Shown here: positions 16,839 through 24,706 of the stretch, in pieces
Numbering within the stretch: position 1 is the stretch's first letter
Layout: each line of letters starts with the position of its first letter
Assembly: GCA_026713485.1 (NCBI GenBank)
Contig: JAPOOK010000024.1
Location: 1 to 38,035, forward strand
DNA: 38,035 bases
Direction of reading: 5' to 3'
Origin: Chloroflexota bacterium
GTDB taxonomy: Bacteria > Chloroflexota > Dehalococcoidia > UBA6926
Program-made: the position numbers and the translations under genes
The notes under the pieces: model-generated
Told to the model about the DNA's origin: nothing
Seen by the model: the letters and a program-made list of their open reading frames with translations, nothing else
The model's database searches: none

Positions 16839-17228
16839 ATGCCAGGCAAGCCAAGTAGACGCGACCGAAAACGACGCGGCCCAACCACTGAGCGTCGGCC
16901 TCGTCCGGCCCCGCCCGTCTCACCGGGGCGCATCGTGCGGGCTGCTAGTGCCACCGCTCCTCCTGCGGCACGCGAAGATACTCCGGCACTGGCGCCCGAG
17001 CCTACCTCGGCCGCGTCACCGCAGGCCACTGCGGCTACGCAAAACAGTGGGCGGGCACGAGGTAGAGGAATCGGTGCGCTTCGCCGCGGTGCGACGTCAT
17101 CCGCGCGCGCTCTTGAAGCCCAGCGCGAAGAACGAATCCGCCGTGATTCCGTCAGGGATCTGCGCTCCATCGGAATCGCCGCAGTTGTCACCGCCGTCGC
17201 TCTTGTCGCTACCGCTGTTTTCCTCTAG
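16839..17228 (+). CDS. Basic, Ala/Pro-rich tail-anchored protein, unknown
   Basis: The gene is not recognised. The 129 residues comprise a very basic N-terminus (GKPSRRDRKRRGPTTERRPR), a low-complexity Pro/Ala/Thr-rich region to about residue 75, an Arg-rich helix (RALEAQREERIRRDSVRDLR), and a single C-terminal membrane helix (GIAAVVTAVALVATAVFL) that ends the protein. That layout suggests a tail-anchored protein with its charged part in the cytoplasm. It begins 44 nt after the kinase-like gene and ends 40 nt before uvrC, so it may share their transcript. Low-complexity composition makes homology weak, but codon use and the clean start-stop support a real gene. Confidence 0.55.
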   Translation: MPGKPSRRDRKRRGPTTERRPRPAPPVSPGRIVRAASATAPPAAREDTPALAPEPTSAASPQATAATQNSGRARGRGIGALRRGATSSARALEAQREERIRRDSVRDLRSIGIAAVVTAVALVATAVFL

Positions 17229-17268
17229 CGTCCATGACCCAATCCGTGGGCGATAGAATGAGCGCACG

Positions 17269-19212
17269 ATGAGCATTGATCTCGCTAAGGTCGCCCGCGG
17301 CTTGCCCACCCAGCCCGGCGTCTACATCTTTCGTGACGCGCGCGGCAAGCCGATCTACGTCGGCAAGGCCGCAATCCTCCGCAACCGCGTTCGCTCCTAT
17401 TTCGGCCCAGACGCCCTGACGCCGGGAACCAAGGCATTCCAGATTGCGCAACGAGCTTCTGACCTTGAGTGCATCGTCACGACGACCGAGGCGGAGGCGC
17501 TGATTCTTGAGAATACTCTCATCAAGCGCCACAAGCCGCGGTTCAACGTTCGCCTGAAGGACGACAAGACCTATCCATATCTCAAGATCGATGTGCGTGA
17601 AGAATGGCCGCGTGTGTACATTACGCGGCGGATGCAGGACGACGGCGCGCGCTATTTCGGTCCCTATGCCAGCGCGTCGAGCGTGCGCAAGACCCTTGAT
17701 TTGCTCAACAAGCTGTTCCCGTACCGCTCCTGCACCAAGGAGATCACCGGCACAGACCCGCGTCCCTGCCTCGATTACCACATCAAGCGCTGTCTCGGCC
17801 CCTGCATCGGAGCGGTATCGAACGAGGATTACCGCGAAGTTATCGGGCAAGTATCTGCGTTCCTGGAGGGCAAGCAAGCCACAATCGCGCGGGACATCAA
17901 ACGGAAGATGACGGAGGCGTCCGACAGCCTCGAATACGAGCGCGCCGCGTTCTTCCGCGACCAAATCAACGCCATCAACCGTGTCTCCGCTGAGCAGAAG
18001 GCCGTTTCCACCCATGCCGTCGACGAGGACATCATTGCCATCGCCCGCGCAGGCAACGAGGCATGGGCGGAAGTCTTCTTCGTCCGCGGCGGGAGACTGC
18101 TGGAACGCGACAATTTTCTGTTGGACGGCACGCTTGGGGAAACGGACGGCGAAGTTCTTGCCGGATTCATCAAACAGTTCTATGTGAACAGCCCGGTCGT
18201 GCCGCCGCGCATCCTCACGCAAGCACCCGTCACCGACGGTCCTGCCATCACGGAATGGCTTGAGGAGCGACGGGAAGGTCGCAAGGTGCGTCTCATCGTT
18301 CCGCAGCGCGGAGAGCGCAAAAAGTTGCTGGAGCTCGTTGCTGAAAACGCCCTGCAAGGCCTCGAAGCCCTGCGCATCAAGGTACTCGCGGACGAAGCGG
18401 CGACGGAAACTGCACTCTCGGAACTCAAGGAACAACTCAACCTGCCTGAACTCCCGCGCCGCATTGAGTGCTATGACATCTCCAACACGCAGGGTACGAA
18501 CTCCGTCGCCTCCATGGTTGTGTTTCAGGACGGCCAACCACTCAAGGATCACTATCGCCGTTTCCGGATTAAGACAGTAGAAGGCGCGAACGACTTTGCC
18601 TCCCTCCAGGAAGTAATTCGCCGTCGGTTCCAGCGCTCCGGCGCGCTCGGAAGCGCCGCCCGCGGCCTTGCGTCGACAGTCGAGGATGCAGAGGAAGTCA
18701 TCGCGCAATTCAAGTCTGCCCCGTCTCGGAACAAGGACGACCGCAGTGGTTCAAAGAAGGAAACGGCAGACGGATCGTTTATGACTCTGCCAGACCTCGT
18801 GTTGATCGACGGTGGGAAGGGGCAGCTGAACGCCGTCGCAGAAGTGATGCGCGTTGAACTTGGCCTCCATCAGATTCCGCTCGCGTCACTGGCGAAACAG
18901 GAGGAGGAAGTCTTTCTGCCGGAGATGGCCGAGTCAATCATGCTGCCCCGCACCTCTCCCGCCCTCTATCTCGTCCAGCGTGCCCGCGATGAGGCTCACA
19001 GATTCGCCATCACCTTCCATCGCAACATCCGCCAGAAGAAGGGCATGGAGTCCATGCTTGACGCCGTCCCCGGCATCGGCCCCCGCCGCAAGCGAATGCT
19101 CATGCGCCACTTCGGCAGCCTCGACGCCGTCAGAGAGGCCACCATCGAGGACCTCTCCGCCGCCCCGGGCATGACCAAACGCCTCGCTGAACGCGTCAAA
19201 GAGTACGTGTAA
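17269..19212 (+). CDS. uvrC: Excinuclease ABC subunit C
   Basis: UvrC makes the two incisions of nucleotide excision repair. The 647-residue protein has the N-terminal GIY-YIG nuclease (PGVYIF ... PIYVGKA, residues 16-35) and the four cysteines Cys155, Cys167, Cys175 and Cys179, matching the spacing of the UvrC iron-sulfur ligands. It also has a UVR motif (DSLEYERAAFFRDQINAI), the RNase H-like second nuclease (YDISNTQGTNSVASMV; LVLIDGGKGQ), and C-terminal helix-hairpin-helix repeats. A Ser/Lys-rich insert (residues about 465-500) accounts for its extra length. A TAGAAT box lies 9 nt before the ATG. Confidence 0.96.
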   Translation: MSIDLAKVARGLPTQPGVYIFRDARGKPIYVGKAAILRNRVRSYFGPDALTPGTKAFQIAQRASDLECIVTTTEAEALILENTLIKRHKPRFNVRLKDDKTYPYLKIDVREEWPRVYITRRMQDDGARYFGPYASASSVRKTLDLLNKLFPYRSCTKEITGTDPRPCLDYHIKRCLGPCIGAVSNEDYREVIGQVSAFLEGKQATIARDIKRKMTEASDSLEYERAAFFRDQINAINRVSAEQKAVSTHAVDEDIIAIARAGNEAWAEVFFVRGGRLLERDNFLLDGTLGETDGEVLAGFIKQFYVNSPVVPPRILTQAPVTDGPAITEWLEERREGRKVRLIVPQRGERKKLLELVAENALQGLEALRIKVLADEAATETALSELKEQLNLPELPRRIECYDISNTQGTNSVASMVVFQDGQPLKDHYRRFRIKTVEGANDFASLQEVIRRRFQRSGALGSAARGLASTVEDAEEVIAQFKSAPSRNKDDRSGSKKETADGSFMTLPDLVLIDGGKGQLNAVAEVMRVELGLHQIPLASLAKQEEEVFLPEMAESIMLPRTSPALYLVQRARDEAHRFAITFHRNIRQKKGMESMLDAVPGIGPRRKRMLMRHFGSLDAVREATIEDLSAAPGMTKRLAERVKEYV

Positions 19213-19300
19213 ACTTCGCCGTCTCGCCTGCCGTCTGACGTATACTCAATGGGCGACTGAGGATGGTCGCCACGTTCATTCTGGGGGAGGGATATTCCAC

Positions 19301-20116
19301 ATGGCTGATTTTGAGACCCTTATCTATGAAGTTGGCGATGATGGCGTCGCTCAAGTCACGCTGAATCGACCGGAGCGCCGAAACGCGCTCAATCATGATT
19401 TGCTTGAGGAGCTTGAGCAGGTCTTTGATGCTGTCGAGAACGATGACAACGTGCGAATCGCCGTCATCACCGGCGCCGGCCCCGCATTCTGCGCCGGCTA
19501 CGATCTGACTCCAAACCAGGAGCGGCCAACCTACAGCGCCACTGAGCGTTGGGAGAATACCCATTGGCAGGCCAGGCTCGTCTCCCGCCCGTGGTACTCC
19601 CGCGTGCCGTGGATCGCTGCGGTCGACGGCCCCGCAGCAGCTGCAGGAAACGTCCTCGCCATGAGCTGCGACCTCATCGTCGCGTCCGAGCGGGCACAGT
19701 TCGGCGAGCCGGAGATTCGCCATGTTGCCCACTCGCCTCACGTCCTGCTCCCGTTCATCACAAGCAACCGACACCTGCGCGAGTTCTACTACACCGGTGA
19801 CTTCATCGACGTTGAAACCGCCGAGAAGTGGGACCTGGTCAACAAGGTCGTTCCCGCTGGTGAGGCGCTGGACGCCGCAATGGCGATGGCACGCCGCATC
19901 GCCCAGGTGCCGCCGTTCGCGCTCCAGATGATGAAGCGATCAATAACCGCAGTCTACGATGCGCAAGGGTTTGGCAAGGGTCTGGATGACCACCTCATGC
20001 TCCGCATGATTGAGTCGCTGACGCCGGACGTGCCGGAGCGGGAACACCTCGGCAAAGTGCGCGTGGAGCAGGGTATGAGGGCGTTCCTGGACGCGCGCGA
20101 CGGCCCATTCCGTTAG
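19301..20116 (+). CDS. Enoyl-CoA hydratase/isomerase family protein (first copy)
   Basis: This is a crotonase-fold protein of 271 residues. NRPERRNALNHDLLEEL and the oxyanion-hole segment GPAFCAGYDL identify the family, and the second oxyanion strand is DGPAAAAGNVLAMSCDLIVA. In place of the hydratase Glu pair there is an ERAQFGEPEIRH region with several acidic residues. Substrate cannot be assigned, and some relatives are isomerases, hydrolases or decarboxylases. The ATG follows GGGGGAGGG. A TATACT box at 19241-19246 suggests its own promoter after uvrC. Confidence 0.88.
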   Translation: MADFETLIYEVGDDGVAQVTLNRPERRNALNHDLLEELEQVFDAVENDDNVRIAVITGAGPAFCAGYDLTPNQERPTYSATERWENTHWQARLVSRPWYSRVPWIAAVDGPAAAAGNVLAMSCDLIVASERAQFGEPEIRHVAHSPHVLLPFITSNRHLREFYYTGDFIDVETAEKWDLVNKVVPAGEALDAAMAMARRIAQVPPFALQMMKRSITAVYDAQGFGKGLDDHLMLRMIESLTPDVPEREHLGKVRVEQGMRAFLDARDGPFR

Positions 20117-20162
20117 GCCGAGACGCACTAGGGACGTTCTGGTTCAGTCGTGAGGCTGATGG

Positions 20163-20717
20163 ATGGCCGATAACCAGCAGGGCAGTCACCCGCCCATCAT
20201 GCACGGGCACGGACAGGCGAAGTTCTGCCTGAACTGTGGACAGGAACTTGCCGAGCGCGAGATTGACGGCGCGATGCGCCCCGCTTGCGAGGACTGCGGC
20301 TACGTCCACTACACGGATCCCAAGGTTGCCGTCGGCGTGCTGATCGGTGACGAACAGGGACGTGTCCTCCTCATGCAGCGCGCCCACCACCCACGCAAGG
20401 ATCTGTGGTCATATCCGTCAGGATTCGTCGATGCCGGGGAGAAGGTAGAGGACGCCGCAATCCGTGAAACCCAAGAAGAGGCGGGCGTCACCGTCGAGCT
20501 TGATGGCCTCCTCGGACTCCACTCGGAAACCGGCAACCGTGTCATCCTCGTGGTTTACCGGGGGCACATTGTGGAAGGGGAGCCGAGGCCCGGCGAGGAG
20601 AGCCTGGCCGTCGACTACTTTGACGCCGACAACCTGCCGGACCTCGCTTTCGACCGAGACCGCAGGATTATCCAGGATTGGCACAAGAGATTCGTCGCGA
20701 GCCCGGCGCCAAACTGA
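20163..20717 (+). CDS. Zinc-ribbon NUDIX hydrolase
   Basis: This 184-residue protein has an N-terminal four-cysteine zinc ribbon (CLNCGQ ... CEDCGY) like that of NADH pyrophosphatase, followed by a NUDIX domain with the complete box GFVDAGEKVEDAAIRETQEE then AGV. The NudC-specific SQPWPFPxS motif after the box is absent, so NADH decapping specificity is not indicated. A nucleoside-diphosphate-X or CoA-ester substrate is possible. It lies between two crotonase genes on the same strand, probably in one operon, which makes a role in CoA-ester metabolism attractive but unproven. Confidence 0.85.
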   Translation: MADNQQGSHPPIMHGHGQAKFCLNCGQELAEREIDGAMRPACEDCGYVHYTDPKVAVGVLIGDEQGRVLLMQRAHHPRKDLWSYPSGFVDAGEKVEDAAIRETQEEAGVTVELDGLLGLHSETGNRVILVVYRGHIVEGEPRPGEESLAVDYFDADNLPDLAFDRDRRIIQDWHKRFVASPAPN

Positions 20718-20778
20718 CAGACAACACTGATTCGTGAGAACATCGGAAAGAACTGGGGAACCAATGGAGGAGGGGAAA

Positions 20779-21669
20779 ATGACGGACTACGAAAACATCA
20801 TCTATGAGCTGCGTGAGGCAGCCGGCGGCAATGTCGCCTACATCACGCTGAATCGCCCCGAGCGCCTGAATGCGCTCAGCCGCGGCTTGCTGGCGGACGT
20901 TGGCAGCGCGCTCGAAGAAGCGGACAAGGACGAGACCGTCCGCTGCATCGTCATCAAGGGCGCAGGCCGCGCATTCTCCGCGGGCTATGACATGAACGTG
21001 CAGTCCGAGGGCAACCTGCCGCGTGACGCTCTGACCATGATCACGAGCGATCATCCGACCACGATGTACCGCCGCTGGATCTGGGGCAATCGCAAGCCGG
21101 TCATCGCCCAGTGCCATTCGTTCAGCCTCGCAGGTGGCGGGCAACTGGCTTGCCACTGCGACATCACCATCGCCTCGGACGACGCGCTCTTCGGCTACCC
21201 GCCTGCGCGGTATGCCAGCGTGGCGACGTACATGATCTGGCCGGAATTGGTCGGCATGAAGAAGATGAAGCAGTTGGCTTTCACCGGCAACATGATGAAC
21301 GCGCAGGAAGCCCTCCGCGTCGGTCTGGTGAGTGAGGTTGTGGATCGGGATGAGCTGGATGACTACGTCTGGACGCTCGCCAACACCATCTCCAAGCTGC
21401 CGCCCGCCTCGACGGAGCTCAACAAGCGCGCCATCAACTACTACTACGAGTCGCAGGGCATGTTCCAGGCCTATGAGTACGCCGAGAACCTGATGTACGT
21501 GTCCTACGCGGCATCGCCGGAGGATCTGCCCAAGGGCCTGCAGGACGTGGATCGCGTCACGGCCGAGCAGGGTATGCGCGCCGGGTTCCAGTACATGAAC
21601 GAGGCCTTCACGGACGAGGACCAGGCCATCGCTGCTGAGCAGATGGCACGTCCCAGCCGCGCCCCCTAA
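20779..21669 (+). CDS. Enoyl-CoA hydratase/isomerase family protein (second copy)
   Basis: This 296-residue crotonase has NRPERLNALSRGLL, the oxyanion segment GRAFSAGYDM, and SLAGGGQLACHCDITIAS. It is longer than the first copy by an inserted MYRRWIWGNRKPVIAQCHSF region, which resembles crotonases acting on bulky substrates. The ATG at 20779 is preferred because GGAGGAGGGG lies immediately upstream with ideal spacing; an upstream GTG at 20734 and an ATG at 20764 are in frame but lack one. The two crotonases are clearly different genes, not a recent tandem duplication. Confidence 0.88.
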   Translation: MTDYENIIYELREAAGGNVAYITLNRPERLNALSRGLLADVGSALEEADKDETVRCIVIKGAGRAFSAGYDMNVQSEGNLPRDALTMITSDHPTTMYRRWIWGNRKPVIAQCHSFSLAGGGQLACHCDITIASDDALFGYPPARYASVATYMIWPELVGMKKMKQLAFTGNMMNAQEALRVGLVSEVVDRDELDDYVWTLANTISKLPPASTELNKRAINYYYESQGMFQAYEYAENLMYVSYAASPEDLPKGLQDVDRVTAEQGMRAGFQYMNEAFTDEDQAIAAEQMARPSRAP

Positions 21670-21684
21670 AACTGTTGGCCATGA

Positions 21685-21723
21685 CGCCCGTCCGCCCCCT
21701 GTGCTAAATTGGGCGGACGGGCG
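21685..21723. terminator. Long GC hairpin downstream of crotonase, probable terminator
   Basis: CGCCCGTCCGCCC (21685-21697) and GGGCGGACGGGCG (21711-21723) are perfect 13-bp complements with a 13-nt A/T-rich loop. The structure begins 16 nt after the crotonase stop. No T tract follows, so it may be a non-canonical terminator or a 3' end stabiliser. Confidence 0.5.
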
Positions 21724-21812
21724 ATTAGCCGCATCGCGGCCAGTACCCGGTGTGGTGGGGTAGGTGACGATTAACTCATTTCGTACACCCCTTGAAGAAG
21801 CACTGATATACC

Positions 21813-21829
21813 GTCGTGCCCGGCACGAC
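21813..21829. promoter_or_regulatory. Operator-like inverted repeat upstream of MDR oxidoreductase
   Basis: GTCGTGCC and GGCACGAC form a perfect 8-bp inverted repeat around a single C, 20 bp before the start codon of the oxidoreductase and just after a TATACC box. The near-perfect dyad suggests a dimeric repressor site, or an RNA stem if it lies downstream of the start site. Confidence 0.45.
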
Positions 21830-21849
21830 TGCAAGGGAGGGAGATTGGC

Positions 21850-22863
21850 ATGAAGGCACTCGTCTTCGATGAGTATGGTGGCCCGGAAGTCCTCCAATGG
21901 AAGGACATCGATGACCCCAAACCCGGGCCGAATGACGTCGTAATTGAGGTCAGGGCAACGGCCATCAACTACAACGACGTCTGGGGACGCCGCGGCGCGC
22001 CCATGGAAGTGGAACTTCCACATATCTCCGGCAGCGACGCATCCGGTGTCGTCGTCGACAAGGGCAGTGAGGTCACGTCGCATTCCGTCGGTGACGAAGT
22101 TGTCGTTCACTGCGGCCGCCCGGCTTTCAATAATCGCACCGGGCAGGAGTGCAACATCTGGGGCTACGACTGGCCCGCGCTTGACGGCGCGCATGGGCAG
22201 TACGTCAGGGTTCCGGCGGAGAACGCCGTTCCCAAGCCCACCAACCTCACGCATGAAGAGGCCGCATCTTTCCCACTCGTCCTTGTTACGACGTGGCGGA
22301 AGCTGGTCGAAAAGGCCAGCATCAAGCCTGGCGACAACGTCCTCATCTGGGGCGCGGCCGGTGGCCTTGGTGTTATGGCCATCCAGATTGCCAAACTGTT
22401 CCAGGCGCATCCGATCGCTGTTGCCTCCAGCGACGAGAAGCTTGAGTTGTGCAAAGAGCTCGGCGCGGAATTCCTGATCAACCGCAAGACACAGGACGTG
22501 CGGCAGGAGATGCGCAACATTGTGGGGCGGCGCGGCGCGGATATCGTTTTCGAACATCCCGGGCAGGCCACCATGGGCCTTAGCATCCAGCTTGCCAGCT
22601 GGGGCGGCACCGTCGTCACCAGCGGCGCAACCAGCGGCTACGACGCCAACATTGACCTTCGCCACATCTTCTTCCGACAGGTCAAGCTGGTTGGTTCCAC
22701 TCTCGGGACCGTCCACCAGCTGCAGGACGCGCTGGACCAGGTGCAGGCAGGCCACATCAAGCCGGTCATCGACCGCGTCCTCCCGATGAAGGACGCCGGC
22801 GAAGGCCAGGTCCTCCTCGAGACCGAGGCGGTTGCGGGCAAGGTCGTCCTGGTCCCGAACTAA
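21850..22863 (+). CDS. MDR-superfamily oxidoreductase, crotonyl-CoA reductase-like
   Basis: This 337-residue medium-chain dehydrogenase/reductase has a GroES-like N-terminal domain (MKALVFDEYGGPEVL) and a Rossmann domain with the segment WGAAGGLGVMAIQIAKL near residue 170. The segments GQECNIWGYDW and VLIWGAAGGLG resemble crotonyl-CoA and acrylyl-CoA reductases more than zinc alcohol dehydrogenases, and the catalytic zinc GHE motif is replaced by GSDASG. An NADPH-dependent reduction of an enoyl-CoA or quinone is therefore likely. The ATG follows GGGAGGGAG. The gene is last before a strong terminator, close to two crotonases whose products could be its substrates. Confidence 0.82.
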   Translation: MKALVFDEYGGPEVLQWKDIDDPKPGPNDVVIEVRATAINYNDVWGRRGAPMEVELPHISGSDASGVVVDKGSEVTSHSVGDEVVVHCGRPAFNNRTGQECNIWGYDWPALDGAHGQYVRVPAENAVPKPTNLTHEEAASFPLVLVTTWRKLVEKASIKPGDNVLIWGAAGGLGVMAIQIAKLFQAHPIAVASSDEKLELCKELGAEFLINRKTQDVRQEMRNIVGRRGADIVFEHPGQATMGLSIQLASWGGTVVTSGATSGYDANIDLRHIFFRQVKLVGSTLGTVHQLQDALDQVQAGHIKPVIDRVLPMKDAGEGQVLLETEAVAGKVVLVPN

Positions 22864-22885
22864 ACTCTGACCACACATCGTGAAC

Positions 22886-22923
22886 AAGGGGGGCGCCCGC
22901 AAGGGCGCCCCCCTTCTTGTTTC
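22886..22923 (+). terminator. Strong intrinsic terminator
   Basis: AAGGGGGGCGCCC (22886-22898) and GGGCGCCCCCCTT (22903-22915) form a 13-bp stem closed by a GCAA (GNRA) tetraloop, followed by CTTGTTT. It ends the oxidoreductase transcript 22 nt after its stop codon. Confidence 0.9.
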
Positions 22924-22955
22924 CCTCAAACGGACTGGAATGAGAAACTGGGCGC

Positions 22956-23696
22956 ATGACACGCCCAGACTCGCTCGCCCACGCCGTTGTCCTCATTGAT
23001 GGGTTTGACCCGCGTGCCGTCCTGCCTGCCACAGGTCCTCATCCGGCGTTCAGGGACGCAGACGGTGTGCCGGCCGCAGACGCGCTTTTTCGACATCTCG
23101 CAGGGCAGGGAATAACGGATGTCTGGCTCGTCTCCCGCGCTCTGCCCGGCATGGTTGTTCACTACTTTGGCGATGGAAGCCGCTGGGGAGTCAGCGCGAC
23201 ACACGTCCGACAGGACGGATCGCCCGGCTCCGGCGGCGCATTGTCGGCCGTTCGCCGGCAGATCACGGAATCGACGCTCGTCATCGACGGCGCACTCGTG
23301 ACGGACCTCGAGTTGGGTGCCATGTTTGAGGCACACCGCTCTGCCGACGCAGACCTCACTATGTGCCTCACGGACGACGTGCAGGAAACGGCAGGATTGC
23401 CCCGCGCACTAACGGATTCATCCTCTCCCCTTGTACAACAGGTCCTGACTGATCCACCATTCCCCGCCAACCCGGAGATTCTTGTGGGAGTCGGCGTCTA
23501 CATCGTCGAACCGGAGGCAGTGGAGCCGTTGCAGACGGCAGGAGTGAACGCGGATTGGGTGACGGATGTCCTTCCTGACCTGGCCCGACAGAGTCGCGTC
23601 CGGGGATGGCAGGCCAACCCCGGCGCCCGATTCGATCTTCCGCGCCGGGTCCGTGTCATGCATTCCCAGACCGGCCGCGCGCTTCCCACAACCTGA
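22956..23696 (+). CDS. Degenerate sugar-nucleotide nucleotidyltransferase-like protein
   Basis: This 246-residue protein has the NTP_transferase fold. YFGDGSRWGVSATHVRQD and GSGGALSAVR match the mannose-1-phosphate guanylyltransferase/RmlA-type core, and a GVGVYIVEPEAVEPL segment matches the usual G-(I/V)-Y block. The N-terminal nucleotide-binding signature (GGxGTRLxPLT) is reduced to IDGFDPRAVLPATG, and the family E-K-P motif is absent before the GVYIV block. It may be a non-catalytic or altered relative. The ATG has no clear Shine-Dalgarno. No partner sugar genes are adjacent. Confidence 0.7.
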   Translation: MTRPDSLAHAVVLIDGFDPRAVLPATGPHPAFRDADGVPAADALFRHLAGQGITDVWLVSRALPGMVVHYFGDGSRWGVSATHVRQDGSPGSGGALSAVRRQITESTLVIDGALVTDLELGAMFEAHRSADADLTMCLTDDVQETAGLPRALTDSSSPLVQQVLTDPPFPANPEILVGVGVYIVEPEAVEPLQTAGVNADWVTDVLPDLARQSRVRGWQANPGARFDLPRRVRVMHSQTGRALPTT

Positions 23697-23708
23697 ACGT
23701 CTGAGCGA

Positions 23709-23737
23709 TTGACCAGAGCCCTAAACGGGCTTATAAT
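23709..23737 (+). promoter_or_regulatory. Strong sigma-70-type promoter of the surface protein gene
   Basis: TTGACC (23709-23714) and TATAAT (23732-23737) are spaced by 17 bp. The start site would be near 23744, leaving a leader of about 117 nt. Together with the hsp20 promoter it is one of the two best consensus matches in the window. Confidence 0.75.
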
Positions 23738-23743
23738 TCGAAA

Positions 23744-23860
23744 TCGGTTCAAAACAAATTCTCGGTTTTGTTTTGGATATCTTGGCCCTTGGAGGGTCAA
23801 AGCGCGGGATACGGGAGCAGTTGAGATAGTGGGCTACGGCCCAAAGAGGAGTGGTGTGTC
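23744..23860 (+). promoter_or_regulatory. Structured 5' untranslated leader
   Basis: The leader holds three candidate hairpins: CAAAAC/GTTTTG (23750-23755 with 23765-23770); an 8-bp stem TTGGCCCT/AGGGTCAA (23782-23789 with 23793-23800, one G-U pair); and TGGGC-TACG-GCCCA (23830-23843), a C(UACG)G tetraloop of the very stable UNCG class. The ribosome site GAGGAG follows directly. I do not recognise a known riboswitch class. Expression control by RNA structure or protein binding is an inference. Confidence 0.45.
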
Positions 23861-24631
23861 ATGCCATGGACGCATGCGGGCGTAAGCAGACGCCTGAAAT
23901 TGCTCGGCGTGCTGGGAATCGTTGGTGGACTTCTGTTGGCCTCCATTACCGTCGCCCTGGCGCAAGAGACTACTGGAGACGATGAAAACACCGTCTCCGC
24001 TGATTTTGAATATGACGCAGGCGTCACCGTAGACATCCCTGCTACATTCTTCCCCGGCTTTGATGCGGCGGGATCCCTGATGATTCAGCCTCGCGCGCTG
24101 CAATTGGACGGCAATGAGATGCCTTCGGGCACCATCACGATTGAGCCGCTTGAGCTGGAAGAAAGCCAGACGATGCCCACGCTCATTGCTCCCAATCCGA
24201 GCAAGCCCAGCGGCAGCACAGCAGAATACCTGCGCCGCGCGGTTACCGTTTCCGTCAGCATTGGCGGCGAAGATGCGAGCGGAGCAGCACGCTTCAACCC
24301 CACCATGATGCTCAATCTGGATCTGACGGATGCTGAATGGGAAGAAGCCGAAAATGACCCGGATGCGTTCGTCGTTCGCGCTTGGGATGCCGGCAGGAAC
24401 ATGTGGTTGACTGTCGAAACATCCACCAACCCGTTCGATATGGTCGTTACGGCCAAGGTCGCCCGGGCCGGTCAGTTCGCACTGTTCAGAGAGGAACCGC
24501 CGCCGCCTATCCAGGGTGGAGACGTTACCCTGAGTTCCATGACGCTGCTGTTCATCGCCATGTTTGGATTCGCACTGGCCGCTACCGGTGTCATGATGGC
24601 GCGTGGCACGTTGGGTCGGCGCTCCGACTAA
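23861..24631 (+). CDS. Secreted/membrane-anchored surface protein, unknown
   Basis: This 256-residue protein has an N-terminal signal or anchor helix (RRLKLLGVLGIVGGLLLASI, ending in VALAQ with an AxA-type site near residue 34), a long extracytoplasmic beta-rich region, and a C-terminal membrane helix (MTLLFIAMFGFALAATGVMM) with a short basic end. The middle part includes ITIEPLELEE and AWDAGRNMWLTVET phrases like those of exported proteins with stalk-type beta domains in Chloroflexota. I know no function. A strong promoter and a structured leader suggest high, regulated expression. Confidence 0.75.
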   Translation: MPWTHAGVSRRLKLLGVLGIVGGLLLASITVALAQETTGDDENTVSADFEYDAGVTVDIPATFFPGFDAAGSLMIQPRALQLDGNEMPSGTITIEPLELEESQTMPTLIAPNPSKPSGSTAEYLRRAVTVSVSIGGEDASGAARFNPTMMLNLDLTDAEWEEAENDPDAFVVRAWDAGRNMWLTVETSTNPFDMVVTAKVARAGQFALFREEPPPPIQGGDVTLSSMTLLFIAMFGFALAATGVMMARGTLGRRSD

Positions 24632-24694
24632 ATTCCGACACTCAAGAACTCACGGGGCGTGGAGGGCCGCCCGGCCCACCGCGCCCCGTTCCGT

Positions 24695-24700
24695 TATTGT
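24695..24700 (+). promoter_or_regulatory. -10 box of leaderless dut
   Basis: TATTGT ends exactly 6 nt before the GTG start at 24707, with no Shine-Dalgarno between. Confidence 0.4.
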
Positions 24701-24706
24701 GGATGG

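Noticed and set aside
17209-18708. 499-codon minus-strand frame over uvrC
   Set aside because: It is antisense to uvrC, which has complete motifs; no domain is recognised in the shadow.
20668-22962. 764-codon minus-strand frame over the crotonase and oxidoreductase
   Set aside because: It is antisense to two clear genes with ribosome sites and shows low-complexity, unlike any known family.
23744-23860. Known riboswitch (c-di-GMP, cobalamin, TPP types) in the leader
   Set aside because: None of the conserved cores of these classes could be recognised, so only a generic structured leader is claimed.
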